The position numbers and the translations under genes are program-made. The notes under the pieces were generated by a model that was given only the letters and a program-made list of their open reading frames with translations, made no database searches and was not told where the DNA came from. Below are positions 26,792 through 36,235 of a DNA stretch of 64,000 nucleotides, one piece after another. The stretch comes from Streptomyces sp. V3I7 (GTDB lineage: Bacteria; Actinomycetota; Actinomycetes; Streptomycetales; Streptomycetaceae). The DNA is taken from assembly GCF_030817495.1 (NCBI RefSeq), contig NZ_JAUSZK010000001.1, forward strand, positions 6,410,001 to 6,474,000, written 5' to 3'. How positions within the stretch are numbered: the stretch's first letter is position 1; each line of letters starts with the position of its first letter.

Positions 26792-28039
26792 TCACGAGGG
26801 GATGGAGCACAACTTGGCCCGCGGAACGGGGGAGCCGTGCAGTTTCCCCTGGACCACGTCGAGGTTCTTCAGGAGCGTCCCGAGCAGGCCCGGGTCGGCC
26901 GAGTAGTCGAGCACGGCCCGGTAGAAGGCGGCGGACACGTCGGCCTCCATGGCGTCGGCGGCACTGAAGCACAGGGTGTAACCCGCCTCGGGGCGCAGCA
27001 TCTTGGCGATCCCCTGCCGGGCGGCGTCCGTGTACTCGCCCGGTGACACCTGCCCGTTGGGGCTGAGCGCCGAACCGCCCTGCTGCTCCACCCAGAGCCG
27101 CTGCGCCGCCGCACCCGCGAGGTACCTGAGCAGCGCCATGGCGCTCTGGTCGTTGTCGTCGGTGAACTTGCCGATGAAGTCGGCGGACACCTCAAGGGCA
27201 CGCGTGGGCGACGAGGGGACGAAGCGGTAGCGCGCGCCCTCCAGCCCGAGGGCCGAGCGTGCGCCATGGGCCAGGGCGCACTTCGGGGGAGACGCCGTCA
27301 TGCCGTGCGCCGCCTCTGAAGGACCTTGCGTCGCCGCGGACTTGGTGCTGTCCCGGACCAGGTCGTGCCAGGCGGTCCAGGACTTCCTCACCGCGTCCGA
27401 CGTCCAGGCGCGGTCCTTCGTCAGCCAGTCCTCGTACGCCCGCGTCCCCCCGGGCCGGGCGAGCAGGAGGTCGGCGATCCAGTCGGCGCCCGGCCAGCCG
27501 GACGTCGGTCCGGACTCAAGACCCAGGCACCAGGTCCGGCCCTTGTCGCCGAGGGCAAGGAGCAGGCCGGGGAGGGAGGCGTACGTACGGGGGGTACGGG
27601 GCGTCCGCTCGGAGTCGTACCAGACGAGGCTCTTGACGTCGGCCTTGACGGGCAGCGCGTAGACCCCGCCGTTCTCTCCGGTCGCCAGCCCGCGGAAGGG
27701 CTGGAGGAAGGCGCGCGTGCTCACGCCCTTGAGCGCCTTCGCGGCGCCCGTCTCGGCGTAGTGCGTGACGGCGGCCGGGCTGGGGAGCACGGCGAGGTCG
27801 GGCGGGGCGTCGGCCGACACCGCGGCATCGAGCTGCTGGGTCTGCGCCCGGGTGACCTGCACGTCGACGTCGATGCCGGAGCTGAGCTCGAACTGTCTGA
27901 GCACGGTGTAGAACGCCGCGAACTCCTGCCCCGACCACGGCACCATGATCGTCACCCGGCCGTGCCGCGGCCCGCCGCCGCAGCCCGCGACCGCGAGCAG
28001 GAGAGCGAGGACCAGCGCCGCGCGCAGCATCCGGATCAT
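26792..28039 (-). CDS. Solute-binding-type lipoprotein
   Basis: A 415-residue protein with a lipoprotein signal: hydrophobic MLRAALVLALLLAVAGC, Cys20 being the lipid site (lipobox AVAGC). The rest resembles family 1 extracellular solute-binding proteins (ITIMVPWSGQEFAAF-like start, later residues with a Trp-rich pocket). No transporter permease or ATPase is nearby, so it more likely senses a ligand or binds a partner than feeds an ABC importer. ATG 28039 overlaps the upstream stop as ATGA. Confidence 0.78.
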   Translation of the reverse strand: MIRMLRAALVLALLLAVAGCGGGPRHGRVTIMVPWSGQEFAAFYTVLRQFELSSGIDVDVQVTRAQTQQLDAAVSADAPPDLAVLPSPAAVTHYAETGAAKALKGVSTRAFLQPFRGLATGENGGVYALPVKADVKSLVWYDSERTPRTPRTYASLPGLLLALGDKGRTWCLGLESGPTSGWPGADWIADLLLARPGGTRAYEDWLTKDRAWTSDAVRKSWTAWHDLVRDSTKSAATQGPSEAAHGMTASPPKCALAHGARSALGLEGARYRFVPSSPTRALEVSADFIGKFTDDNDQSAMALLRYLAGAAAQRLWVEQQGGSALSPNGQVSPGEYTDAARQGIAKMLRPEAGYTLCFSAADAMEADVSAAFYRAVLDYSADPGLLGTLLKNLDVVQGKLHGSPVPRAKLCSIPS

Positions 28040-29037
28040 GCGCGGCCCCGCGCGTCCGGGAACGTGTACTCGGCGAGACGGGGACGGTAGCCGAGATGGA
28101 CCAGCGCGCCCGCGGCGCTCAGCAGGATCAGCGCGCAGGCCATGGTCGCCGGGGAACTCGCGGCCGCGTCCCGGGGCAGGTGGTACGTGTCGCTGTGGAC
28201 CAGCAGGCCGGTCCCGACGGCGACCCCGGTGGTGATCAGCAGCGCGGCGGCGAGACAGGGACTCGGGTAGCGGCGGAAGTGCCGGGCGACGACGTACCCC
28301 GTGGCGAGGACCAGACCCAGCAGGACGGCCACCGGGACGAGCAGCAGGGACCAGACGAGCACCGGGTCGAGCCAGCCCGACCCGCGCAGCCGGGTGAGCG
28401 CGCTCTGCTGGAGGTCCTCGAGATCGATCAGGGACTCTGTCAGACCGCCCGTGCCCCGGATCGGCCCCTCCTCACCCTCGAAGCCAACTCCACGGGCTCG
28501 CTTGGCAGTCAGGGCCGCACGGGCGATGCCCATGCCCGCCTCCTTCGTACGGTCGTAGTCCCGCACCGCCGTGTCCGCGAGCCGTACGCAGGTGGTCAAC
28601 TGGCCCTGGACGAACTGGAACTCGATGAGCCCCTCCCTGCCCGCCGCGTTCCCCTCGGCCGCCTGGGTCACCCAACTGCTCACGCGAGCGGTCGCGTTGG
28701 TGAACCGGCTGCCCGTCCCGATCAACGGCACCTGCCGCGAGGCGACCGCCTCCGCGAGGGCCTGGTCCGCCCGCACCGCCTCCGCACGGGCCTGCTCGAC
28801 GTCCTCGACGGCCTCGTGCGCACAGCGCGCGGCGGCCACCTGGCGGTCCGCCTCCACGGAGACCAGCAGGTACATGAGCGCCGTCACGAGCACCATCACC
28901 ACCGTCCCCGCGCGCAGCGCCCGCAGCACCGCCACCGGATGCGCCCCGCGCAGCCGCCGCGCACGCCACCGGGCCGTCGTCGCCGCGGTCGTCCCCGTGG
29001 CCGCCGTCGCACGAGTCAGGGAGCCGGGACCGCTCAC
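28036..29037 (-). CDS. Multi-pass membrane protein with large extracytoplasmic loop
   Basis: A 333-residue protein of no recognised family. One helix near residues 40-60 (AGTVVMVLVTALMYLLVSV) precedes a ~150-residue Ala/Glu/Arg-rich loop, then three helices follow (about 232-256, 268-290, 300-320). GTG 29037 overlaps the vWA stop as GTGA, and its stop overlaps the lipoprotein start as ATGA, so it is locked into the operon. It may anchor the lipoprotein or relay its signal to the cytoplasmic kinase and protease (inference). Confidence 0.75.
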   Translation of the reverse strand: MSGPGSLTRATAATGTTAATTARWRARRLRGAHPVAVLRALRAGTVVMVLVTALMYLLVSVEADRQVAAARCAHEAVEDVEQARAEAVRADQALAEAVASRQVPLIGTGSRFTNATARVSSWVTQAAEGNAAGREGLIEFQFVQGQLTTCVRLADTAVRDYDRTKEAGMGIARAALTAKRARGVGFEGEEGPIRGTGGLTESLIDLEDLQQSALTRLRGSGWLDPVLVWSLLLVPVAVLLGLVLATGYVVARHFRRYPSPCLAAALLITTGVAVGTGLLVHSDTYHLPRDAAASSPATMACALILLSAAGALVHLGYRPRLAEYTFPDARGRA

Positions 29038-30584
29038 CGGGATCCCCCCGCGACGGAGCGCCCGCACTTCTCGCAGAACGCGTCGGCCGCGGCGACCGGT
29101 CTCCCGCAGTGCGGGCACGGCTGCCGGGCCTGCTCCGCCCCCTCCGGCCCGGGCGCCGTCGACGCGCCGGGGCGGTGCGGGCGCGTCGTACGGGCCGAGA
29201 GCACACCGAGGGCCTGCATCTCGCCGCGCGGCACGCCGTCCCGCAGCCGCCATCGCCCGTCGGCCCCCTGGTGTGCCACCGCCCGCAGCGCGCCCAGCCG
29301 GCCGGTGTCCCCGAGTTCCTCGGCCCTGCCCAGCGCCCGGCGCAGCGCTCGGTCGGCCCTGTCCCGGTCGTCCGCAGCCCAGGCATCGATGCAGTCGCTG
29401 ATCGCCTCCCCCAGCTCACGCATGTTCTCCGCATGCGTGAGCCCCGCCGGCGGAGCGATGCCGACGCCGGGTGTGGGGAGGCGCTCCACGGCGATGTGCT
29501 GCTCGGGAACACAGGGGGAGTCCGGGGAGTCCCAGGAGTCCGGGACGTCGGGGGAGTCGGAGGAGCCCAGGGCGCCACCCGTCTCGGCGTGCAGCCCGAG
29601 GCGCAGCACCCGGGTCTTGGCACCGACGGTGAGCAGATCCGGCGCGTACGCCAGCGACACCTGGTAATGGCGCTCCTGCGCGGACCAGGAACCGAGCGGC
29701 ACACGCACCCCGCCGCCGTCCTCCCGCTGCACGGCCAGGTCGGCCTCCACGGGATAGGTCTGCCGGACGAAGACCACCCTGAAGCCGGCCCTGGGCCTCA
29801 GCCGCAGGTACACGCGCGGCACCACGATGCCCTGCACCCGCCGCATGAGCTGGGTGAAGTCCTCGGTGAGACCGGTGAGTTCGACCACGGCCTCGGCCTC
29901 GCCGTGCAACGCCTGGGCGATGCGCAGCACTTCACGGTAGTTCCAGTCCTCGCCGAATCCGCGCGCGTCGCAGACGAAGTGGTCGGCGCACGCCGTCAGC
30001 GCGGCGGCGAGTTCCTCGGGCGTCTCGTGCTCGTCGATGCCGTCCGTGTAGAGCACGGCATGGCGTACGGTGCCGCGCGCCGAGGCCGCCTCCGAGGCGA
30101 CGAAGAGCCGGTCGGCCCGCCGGAGCCAGGAGCCGATCCGTGTCCCGCCGGAGGGGACGACCGCGGCGATACGGGCCTTGGCCGCCTCGCGCACCGCGGC
30201 GTCGACCGGCGCCAGCCCGCCGCCCGGCGGATAGATCACCTCGGCCTCGTGGTGACCGGCGACGACACCCAGCAGGGTGCCGTCGCGCACCGCGTCGACC
30301 GCAGCCGCCAACGCGCTCTGCGCCGCGGCGAGTTTGCCGCGCGCGGCCATCGACAGGGAGCGGTCCATGATGAGGACCTCGGCGCTCGGCGCCGCGGCAG
30401 CCGGTGTCTCGCCGGCGTGTGCCCGGACGGTGACGAGTGCGTCGAGGCGCGTCTCGTCGTACGCCACTTCCCTGGGCGCCTCCGGGAGCAGGGTGAAGGC
30501 CAGGCCCAGGCTCTCCGCATCCCCCAACGGAAAACCCCCGGTCGCATCGTCGCGTGTGCCACGTGTATCCGCGCGTAACCTCAC
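29034..30584 (-). CDS. vWA-domain protein with C-terminal zinc ribbon
   Basis: A 516-residue protein. The vWA domain (about residues 60-240) has a MIDAS-like MDRSLSM (normally DxSxS) and TDGIDEHET. The middle is beta-rich. The C-terminus has CPHCGRPVAAADAFCEKCG, a zinc ribbon matching those in the kinase encoded upstream. GTG 30584 overlaps the kinase stop (GTGA); an ATG 75 nt further upstream would overlap the kinase gene deeply and is less likely. Codon 3 is TTA (30578-30576), so bldA may limit it. vWA proteins often organise AAA or conflict complexes. Confidence 0.8.
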   Translation of the reverse strand: MRLRADTRGTRDDATGGFPLGDAESLGLAFTLLPEAPREVAYDETRLDALVTVRAHAGETPAAAAPSAEVLIMDRSLSMAARGKLAAAQSALAAAVDAVRDGTLLGVVAGHHEAEVIYPPGGGLAPVDAAVREAAKARIAAVVPSGGTRIGSWLRRADRLFVASEAASARGTVRHAVLYTDGIDEHETPEELAAALTACADHFVCDARGFGEDWNYREVLRIAQALHGEAEAVVELTGLTEDFTQLMRRVQGIVVPRVYLRLRPRAGFRVVFVRQTYPVEADLAVQREDGGGVRVPLGSWSAQERHYQVSLAYAPDLLTVGAKTRVLRLGLHAETGGALGSSDSPDVPDSWDSPDSPCVPEQHIAVERLPTPGVGIAPPAGLTHAENMRELGEAISDCIDAWAADDRDRADRALRRALGRAEELGDTGRLGALRAVAHQGADGRWRLRDGVPRGEMQALGVLSARTTRPHRPGASTAPGPEGAEQARQPCPHCGRPVAAADAFCEKCGRSVAGGSR

Positions 30585-32767
30585 GAGGAGCTTAACTGCC
30601 GTCGGGACGAATCGGAACGGGACTGACGACTCCGGCCACTTCGCCCCCGCCAGCTCCAACTCAACGGCGGACGCAGCCGGTTGACGAGGTCGACGAGAGC
30701 GACGTACTCGCGTTCCCCGGGAGCGTGCGGGGCCAGCGCGCGGACCGTCTCCGACAGTTCGAGCCGGTCCTGGCCGCGCAGGAACGCGGCGTACTGGATC
30801 TCCGCCTCCAGCCCCGCACGCCCCGCGTCGTCGACATCGAGCCCGGCCAGGGCCGCTCGCGCCGCCGCCAGATCACCCTCCGCCGCCAGATCACCCTGCG
30901 TCGGCACCGCGCCGTGCGGTGGCCCGATGACGGCGGTGCGCAGTCGTACGGCGGCGATGCGGGCCTCGCGCTGGTAGCGGAACTCCTGCGCCAGCCGATC
31001 CACCACCTCGGCCGCCGCGTTCCGCCGCCCGGTGTGCAGATGGACACGGGCCATGCCGAAGCCGGCGGCGGCGAGCGCGGGGGCGGTCTCGAACACCGTG
31101 CGGTAGTACATCAGGGCGGCGGCGGCGTCACCGGGAGGCGCCGAGGCCGTTGATTCCCGTACAGCATCGGGGAGTTCGGCACACAGCCCGAGCGCGAGGA
31201 GCGGAAGCAGCTCGCCGGGCAGCGCTGCGCGGACCACGTTGAAGTGACCGGCGGCGGCCGGTACGCGACTGCCGAGCAGGGCGACCAGACCCGAGTACCA
31301 GGCATGCAGCCAATGCCACTGCGGCAGCCCCGTTCCCGCGAGGGCATGCCGAGCACCCTCCGCATCGCCGTCGCGTACGGCCTGCCGACAGGCGGCGAGG
31401 GCACCTTGGGTCGCGGCGGGGAGTCCGGGATCGTCGGGGTCGGTCACGGGCGTGGGCAGCGCGGACGCGATCTCCGGGGGCCGCGGGCAGGAGAACGGGG
31501 CGGCGAGGACGGGCGATCCGGCCGTGTCCGTACGGGCATCGGTCCAGTCGCTGAGCGGCCGCAGCGAGCCGAGCCCGCCGTGCAGCGGCTCGCGCATCGG
31601 CCCGAACAGAGCGGAGGGGCGGGTGACTTGACGCCCGGTGGGCGACACGGCCACCACCTGCCGTACGACACCACTGAGTTGCTCCGCGAACTGCCGCGCC
31701 GACACGAACCGCCGCCCGGGTACCTCACGGTCCGTGGCCCGCTCCAGCAGGAGCACGAGCGCGCGCACCCCGGGCGCCGACAGGTCCCGTACATGGGCGG
31801 CGCACACCTCCTGCAACGTCCTGCCGACGGTGAACAGGTCGAACCCGGGGGAGGGTTCACTCCGCTCCGGATCGTTCGGGGGCGGCGCGTAGAACTCCGT
31901 GTACGCCTGGAGCGGCCGCCTGTCCCGCAGCCTGCGCACGGCACCGAAGTCGATCACCCGCACCCGGTCCAGCGCGGTGCCGCCCCGCTCGTCCGCGAAA
32001 CGGATGATGTTGAGCGGCTTGACGTCGCAGTGCAGCAGCTCGCGGTCGTGAAGGTACTCCAGCGCCTGGAGGATGCGGATGCCGTGCGCCAGCAGGGTCT
32101 CCAGACGGTCGTCACGATGCGCGGTGAAGGGGGCGCCCGGCACGTACTCCAGGGCGAGGTACCGCCCCTCCTTCGCGTAGTCGAGGATGCGCACGATCGC
32201 GTCGTGCCGGAGACTGACGAGCGCCTCCCGCTCCTCCTCGGCCGTCTCGGCCACGGAGGCCGCCAACTCCTTGATGACCACAGGGGCCTTGAGATTGCGG
32301 TCCCAGGCGAGGTACGCCGCCCCGTACGCCCCGGAGCCGAGCAGCAGCCGAAGCTCGTACCGATCGCCGACGACACGGCCCCACACATCGGTGAAGTCGA
32401 AGGCCGTACCGCATCTACCGCAGTAGCCGCGGGTGAGCCCCGGCTCCCCGTCACGCGCGCGCCCGACGGGTAGTTGGCAGGCCGGGTTGGGACAGTACCG
32501 GTGCTCCTCCGCGACGGGACCGGGGGACCGGGCGGCCGGGAGGGAGGGAAGCGGACGGTCAGGAACGAGCCCGAGTCCGTACCAGGGATCGGGCCGTACG
32601 GGCGCCACCCCGACGGCGCCCTGCGGCAGGGCCCGCGGGCCCTGCGCGGACGACGGGGAGCTGCCCCCGTCCGCCCCGTCCCGGGGGAGCGGCTCGCGGT
32701 CGCAGACGGAGCAGAAGCCCTCGTCGTCGACGTCGCCCTGACCGCAGTCGTCGCGATTGCACCGCAT
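30581..32767 (-). CDS. PknG-like Ser/Thr kinase with zinc ribbons and TPR-like C-terminus
   Basis: A 728-residue soluble kinase. Two zinc ribbons precede the kinase domain (C3/C8/C19/C22 and C92/C97/C116/C119). The kinase domain runs about 137-395: glycine loop LGSGAYGAAY, K166, HCDVKPLN with catalytic D248, and DFG at 273-275. The C-terminal ~280 residues are helical, TPR-like. This rubredoxin/zinc-kinase-TPR order is that of PknG. ATG 32767 overlaps the protease stop (TGATG). The fourth codon before the stop is TTA (30595-30593). Confidence 0.88.
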   Translation of the reverse strand: MRCNRDDCGQGDVDDEGFCSVCDREPLPRDGADGGSSPSSAQGPRALPQGAVGVAPVRPDPWYGLGLVPDRPLPSLPAARSPGPVAEEHRYCPNPACQLPVGRARDGEPGLTRGYCGRCGTAFDFTDVWGRVVGDRYELRLLLGSGAYGAAYLAWDRNLKAPVVIKELAASVAETAEEEREALVSLRHDAIVRILDYAKEGRYLALEYVPGAPFTAHRDDRLETLLAHGIRILQALEYLHDRELLHCDVKPLNIIRFADERGGTALDRVRVIDFGAVRRLRDRRPLQAYTEFYAPPPNDPERSEPSPGFDLFTVGRTLQEVCAAHVRDLSAPGVRALVLLLERATDREVPGRRFVSARQFAEQLSGVVRQVVAVSPTGRQVTRPSALFGPMREPLHGGLGSLRPLSDWTDARTDTAGSPVLAAPFSCPRPPEIASALPTPVTDPDDPGLPAATQGALAACRQAVRDGDAEGARHALAGTGLPQWHWLHAWYSGLVALLGSRVPAAAGHFNVVRAALPGELLPLLALGLCAELPDAVRESTASAPPGDAAAALMYYRTVFETAPALAAAGFGMARVHLHTGRRNAAAEVVDRLAQEFRYQREARIAAVRLRTAVIGPPHGAVPTQGDLAAEGDLAAARAALAGLDVDDAGRAGLEAEIQYAAFLRGQDRLELSETVRALAPHAPGEREYVALVDLVNRLRPPLSWSWRGRSGRSRQSRSDSSRRQLSSS

Positions 32768-34572
32768 CACGCGTTCTCCTCCCACTGGTTCGGCTCCGGT
32801 GGCCGGTCGTGCGGGTCCTGCCGCTCCTCCTCCCGCGCGTCCTCAGCGATACGGCGGTCGACCTCCCGTACGTAGTCTTCGACGGCCCGCCGCGCCGCGG
32901 CGAGGTCGACGGGCTCGTGCCGCAGCGCCTCGGCGGCGGGGCCGTGCAGGGCGCCGAGCGAGGGGTCCTCGGCGCCGAATCGGTCGGCGGCGCGTACCCG
33001 GTGCAGCTCCAGCGTCCGCACCAGGTCGCGCCACGCCTCCGTCATGCGCAGCGACGTCCGTACGTACCCCTCGGCAGCCTTGCGTGCACGCTCGGCGAAC
33101 GCGCACGCGGCGGCGAGCTCGGTGTTGGGCCCGGTCTGCCGGGCGAAGGCGAGGCGGACCCGTACCCGGGGCGCGGCGGGCGCGGGAAGCCGCGGCGCGG
33201 CGAAGAACTTCACCCCCCACTCCAGATGCTGCCGAAGCGCCTCGTCCTCCGCCGCGCAGAGGGCGTCCAGAGCTTGCAGCGCCTGCTCGGCGGAGGCGAT
33301 GCCGGGTCCGGCGGTGGGTAGCGGTAGCGGTTCGGGGTCGAGGAACACGTCGTAGGGCAGCTGTTCGGGCGGCCGCCCCGCGAAGCCGAGCACGAGCCGC
33401 AGCCCGCGCGAGCGGGCCCGCCGGGCGAGAGGCCCGAGCAAGTCCTGTACCAGCACCGCGGAGTCCACGGCCCGGTCGACCCCGCCCACCACGATGCAGG
33501 GCGGCGGCCGCCGTCTGGCCAACTGCATGGCCAGGTCGCCGTCGGCGGCGAGCCCGAAGCGCTCGGTCAGATATGTACGTACGTCGGCGAGGGACTTCCC
33601 GGCCGCGTCGTAGGCGGCGTCGATGGTGCCCGGGGCGAGGGCGGTGTCCTCGCGTACGGTGGCGTGGGCGTGGGCGTGGGCGTGGGCGTCGGTGCCGGCG
33701 TCGTTCGAGGCCGTGGCGCGCGCGGTGGGATCGGCCGTGCGCACCAGCCGTACCAGCCACGAGGCACCCGCCGAGGTCCTGGTCCCGGTGCCGACCACGA
33801 CGGTGCCCGTCCACCCGCTCTGCAGAAGCCGCGTGAGCTCTTGCGTCAGCGCGAGCCGCAGCGGGTCGCCCAGCACCTCACCATCGGCCGGACTGTCGGC
33901 GGGATCGAAGGCGTTGGTGCGCGACCCGGCGGCGTACGCCTCCAGCCGGGGCAGGTAGCCGGTGATCGTCTCGGTCGGCAGCATCCAGGCGCCCTCGACG
34001 TCGTCGTCCCTGTGGTTCGCCACGACGATCCCGATCAGGCACTCGGCGAACTCGTCGCCCTGCGCCACCACCCCGGCGCCCGAGTAACCCGGCACGATCC
34101 ACTGCGCCCGTCCCAACGGCCGGATCAGCTGCCCGAGTTCGCCCCGGTAGCCTCCCGAACCGGTCAACTCGGCCAGCGCCCACATGCCGTCCCGCGCACT
34201 CCCCTTGAACCCGTATGCACGCACATGCCCACCGGACAGCGGCACCCGCCACAACGACACACGCTCAGCACACGCCACCGGCTCCTGCAGCTCCAGCAAC
34301 GTCACATCACCCGGCGGCACCCGGTTCCGCGGCAGGACGCCCTCCTGAACGACCCAGGTCCCGGGAACGACCCGCGCCGTACGGCTCCACTCCGGCGTAC
34401 AAGCCACACTCCGGATCCGCAACGGGACGTCACGGCCCCCGGCCCCGACGACGACATGCGCGCAGGTGAGCACATGCGCCTCGTCGAGCAGCACCCCGGC
34501 TCCGTGAGGCTCACCGCGCGTGTCGTCCACTCTTACGCGCCACGGGTGCTCTCTGTGTCTGTGATCCCCCAT
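32767..34572 (-). CDS. Trypsin-like serine protease with degenerate P-loop-like C-terminal domain
   Basis: A 601-residue protein. The trypsin domain is at residues about 10-190 with an intact triad: H39 in LTCAHV, D89 in PPGDVTLLEL, S164 in PGYSGAGV. The C-terminal part has an NTPase-like pattern, GTVVVGTGTRTSAGASWLVR, where a Walker A would be, but without the Lys/Ser, so ATP binding is doubtful; a long helical region follows. It is the first gene of the operon. ATG 34572 lacks an SD and is only a few nt from a possible -10 (TACTAC), suggesting a leaderless mRNA. The upstream in-frame extension is Arg/Pro-rich and rejected. Confidence 0.8.
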   Translation of the reverse strand: MGDHRHREHPWRVRVDDTRGEPHGAGVLLDEAHVLTCAHVVVGAGGRDVPLRIRSVACTPEWSRTARVVPGTWVVQEGVLPRNRVPPGDVTLLELQEPVACAERVSLWRVPLSGGHVRAYGFKGSARDGMWALAELTGSGGYRGELGQLIRPLGRAQWIVPGYSGAGVVAQGDEFAECLIGIVVANHRDDDVEGAWMLPTETITGYLPRLEAYAAGSRTNAFDPADSPADGEVLGDPLRLALTQELTRLLQSGWTGTVVVGTGTRTSAGASWLVRLVRTADPTARATASNDAGTDAHAHAHAHATVREDTALAPGTIDAAYDAAGKSLADVRTYLTERFGLAADGDLAMQLARRRPPPCIVVGGVDRAVDSAVLVQDLLGPLARRARSRGLRLVLGFAGRPPEQLPYDVFLDPEPLPLPTAGPGIASAEQALQALDALCAAEDEALRQHLEWGVKFFAAPRLPAPAAPRVRVRLAFARQTGPNTELAAACAFAERARKAAEGYVRTSLRMTEAWRDLVRTLELHRVRAADRFGAEDPSLGALHGPAAEALRHEPVDLAAARRAVEDYVREVDRRIAEDAREEERQDPHDRPPEPNQWEENA

Positions 34573-34586
34573 GTACCCACGGTAGT

Positions 34587-34643
34587 ACTGGAGTTGTGCG
34601 AGGGCGTGGGGTGTGCCGGAAGGTGTGCACTGGAGTTGTGCGA
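34587..34643 (-). promoter_or_regulatory. 15-bp direct repeat upstream of the protease operon
   Basis: On the minus strand, TCGCACAACTCCAGT occurs exactly twice (34643-34629 and 34601-34587), start to start 42 bp, about four helical turns. The proximal copy abuts a TACTAC -10-like element next to the ATG. It is a plausible binding site for a regulator of the operon. Confidence 0.7.
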
Positions 34644-34897
34644 CAGCGTCCAGTGAGCCGCAAGGTCTGCGGGGCGAGTTGGCACAGCCGCCGGGGTGCA
34701 GCCGCCGGTGTCGCACGGCTTCCCGCCGCAGGCGCCGCGTGTTCCGCGGCGGTCGGGGGCGGGTCGGCTCTGCCACACGACCTACAGGGCGAGCAGAGTG
34801 GCCGGCTTTGAGCTGGCGCGGACGGAGGGGACCAAACCCCCGGCCCAGGTGATGACCCCGTCCGCTCCCGTCCGTCCGGCGTTCTCCGTCGTCATCC

Positions 34898-35782
34898 TCA
34901 ACTGACTTCCGGTGATGCGGCGCACGAGAAGTCGTACGCCGCCCAGTCGGTGAGCGTGCGATAGCCGAGGCGCTGGTAGAGGGCGTTGCTGGTGGGGTTG
35001 GACAGGTCCGCGAACAGGACGACGTCCCTCGCGCCCGCGGCCAGCGCCGCCCGGCTGACCTCCGCCGCCACGGCGCCCGCGTAGCCACGCCCGCGCAGGT
35101 GAGCGGGGGTGTAGACGATGTCCACCTGGATCTGGCCGCCGATCAGCGGGTTCATACCCGCGATGGAGACGGGCACTCCGTCCGGGGTCTCCCAGAGCGT
35201 GTAGCGCTTGTCGGCGTAGCGGGTGCCGACCCACGTGTCGGCGTCGATGGTTACGTCCTCCTCGACGGCCTTGGCGAACTCGCCGCACCAGAACATGACT
35301 TGTTCAAGGTCCTGCTCGCCCAGGACACGGCCGCGGCCAGCCGGCATCGGGTCCGGCGGGGTGAGGGTGCCGAGGCGATATAGACGCAGCCGCGTGTCGC
35401 GGGGTTCCGGCGTCACGCCGGTGTGCCGCTGCCAGGCTTCGGCGAAGGCGGTGGCCGAGTCGTGGTCCGCGCTGACGGAGGGAACGGGGTGCCCGAGGGC
35501 GGCCAGGCGGGCGGCGAGGGAGTCGGCCTGCTCGGGCGTGAGCGGGGAGAGGCCGACACCACGGCGCGGGAGGCGGTAGAAGGTGGCGTGGACCTCGCCT
35601 GCCCGCTCCAGCACGCCGAAGAGGGGGGCTTCGGTGCCGAACGCCCCCGCCTCACGCACCCGCACTCTCTCGGCCCAGGTCAGCTGCATGACGTGCGGCC
35701 CGGGCCGCGAGCGCAGGAAGTCGCCGGCCCGGGCGAGAAAGTCGTCGACGTCTTCGGTGAGGTGCCAGTCATCTGATCGCAT
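34898..35782 (-). CDS. GNAT family N-acetyltransferase
   Basis: A 294-residue protein with a GNAT domain in the C-terminal half: strand QVDIVYTPAHLRGRGYAGAV (acetyl-CoA loop RGRGYAG), then FADLSNPTSNALYQRLGY. The N-terminal half is a less conserved GNAT-like region. The substrate is unknown. Its 3' end lies 300 nt from the protease operon start, so it is separately transcribed. Confidence 0.82.
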   Translation of the reverse strand: MRSDDWHLTEDVDDFLARAGDFLRSRPGPHVMQLTWAERVRVREAGAFGTEAPLFGVLERAGEVHATFYRLPRRGVGLSPLTPEQADSLAARLAALGHPVPSVSADHDSATAFAEAWQRHTGVTPEPRDTRLRLYRLGTLTPPDPMPAGRGRVLGEQDLEQVMFWCGEFAKAVEEDVTIDADTWVGTRYADKRYTLWETPDGVPVSIAGMNPLIGGQIQVDIVYTPAHLRGRGYAGAVAAEVSRAALAAGARDVVLFADLSNPTSNALYQRLGYRTLTDWAAYDFSCAASPEVS

Positions 35783-36235
35783 GCTTCATGCTTCCCTGTG
35801 CTGGAAAGTGCCCAACGGTTTTCCGCCAGGGGGAGGAGACAGACGGAGCAGGGATGGGCCTCAGAACAGGTCGGACTCGGTGCAACCGCGGGATTCGCCG
35901 AGGCAGAAGGCAGGAGCTTGCCGATCGACGCGGTTGAGCGCGCCAGGCCACCGGCCGAACGTCGCGACCGGGAGGGTGGCCGAGAAAGGAAGGAGCGCGC
36001 CGTGCAAGGAAGTTGGTCGAAACACATAGGCTGGAACTGATCCTGGCCCTTGACCGGCTGCCCCTGCCAACTCGACCGCCCCGAAGACGGCGCAACCTCC
36101 CTCACTCTCACCGCCGTACGGTCATTCTTCTCGGGCTGCGCCCAGGTCAGCGGCAACGGCAGCCTGCCCCACTTTCTCCACCGGGTGATCGGAATGCCTC
36201 GGAAGGCAGGACGCGGGTGTTGAGGACTTGACCAA
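35783..36235. other. Gene-free stretch
   Basis: About 450 nt without a recognisable gene. Several short open frames exist on both strands, but none has an SD or a family signature. It borders a decayed gene, so it may be further decayed coding sequence. Confidence 0.4.

Noticed and set aside
26792..28039. An ABC sugar importer system around the solute-binding lipoprotein
   Set aside because: No permease or importer ATPase nearby; the gene is translationally coupled to the membrane protein of the conflict-like operon.
34573..35088. A longer start for the trypsin-like protease
   Set aside because: The extra residues are Arg/Pro/Ser-rich, overlap the GNAT gene antisense, and include the direct repeats, which look like promoter DNA.
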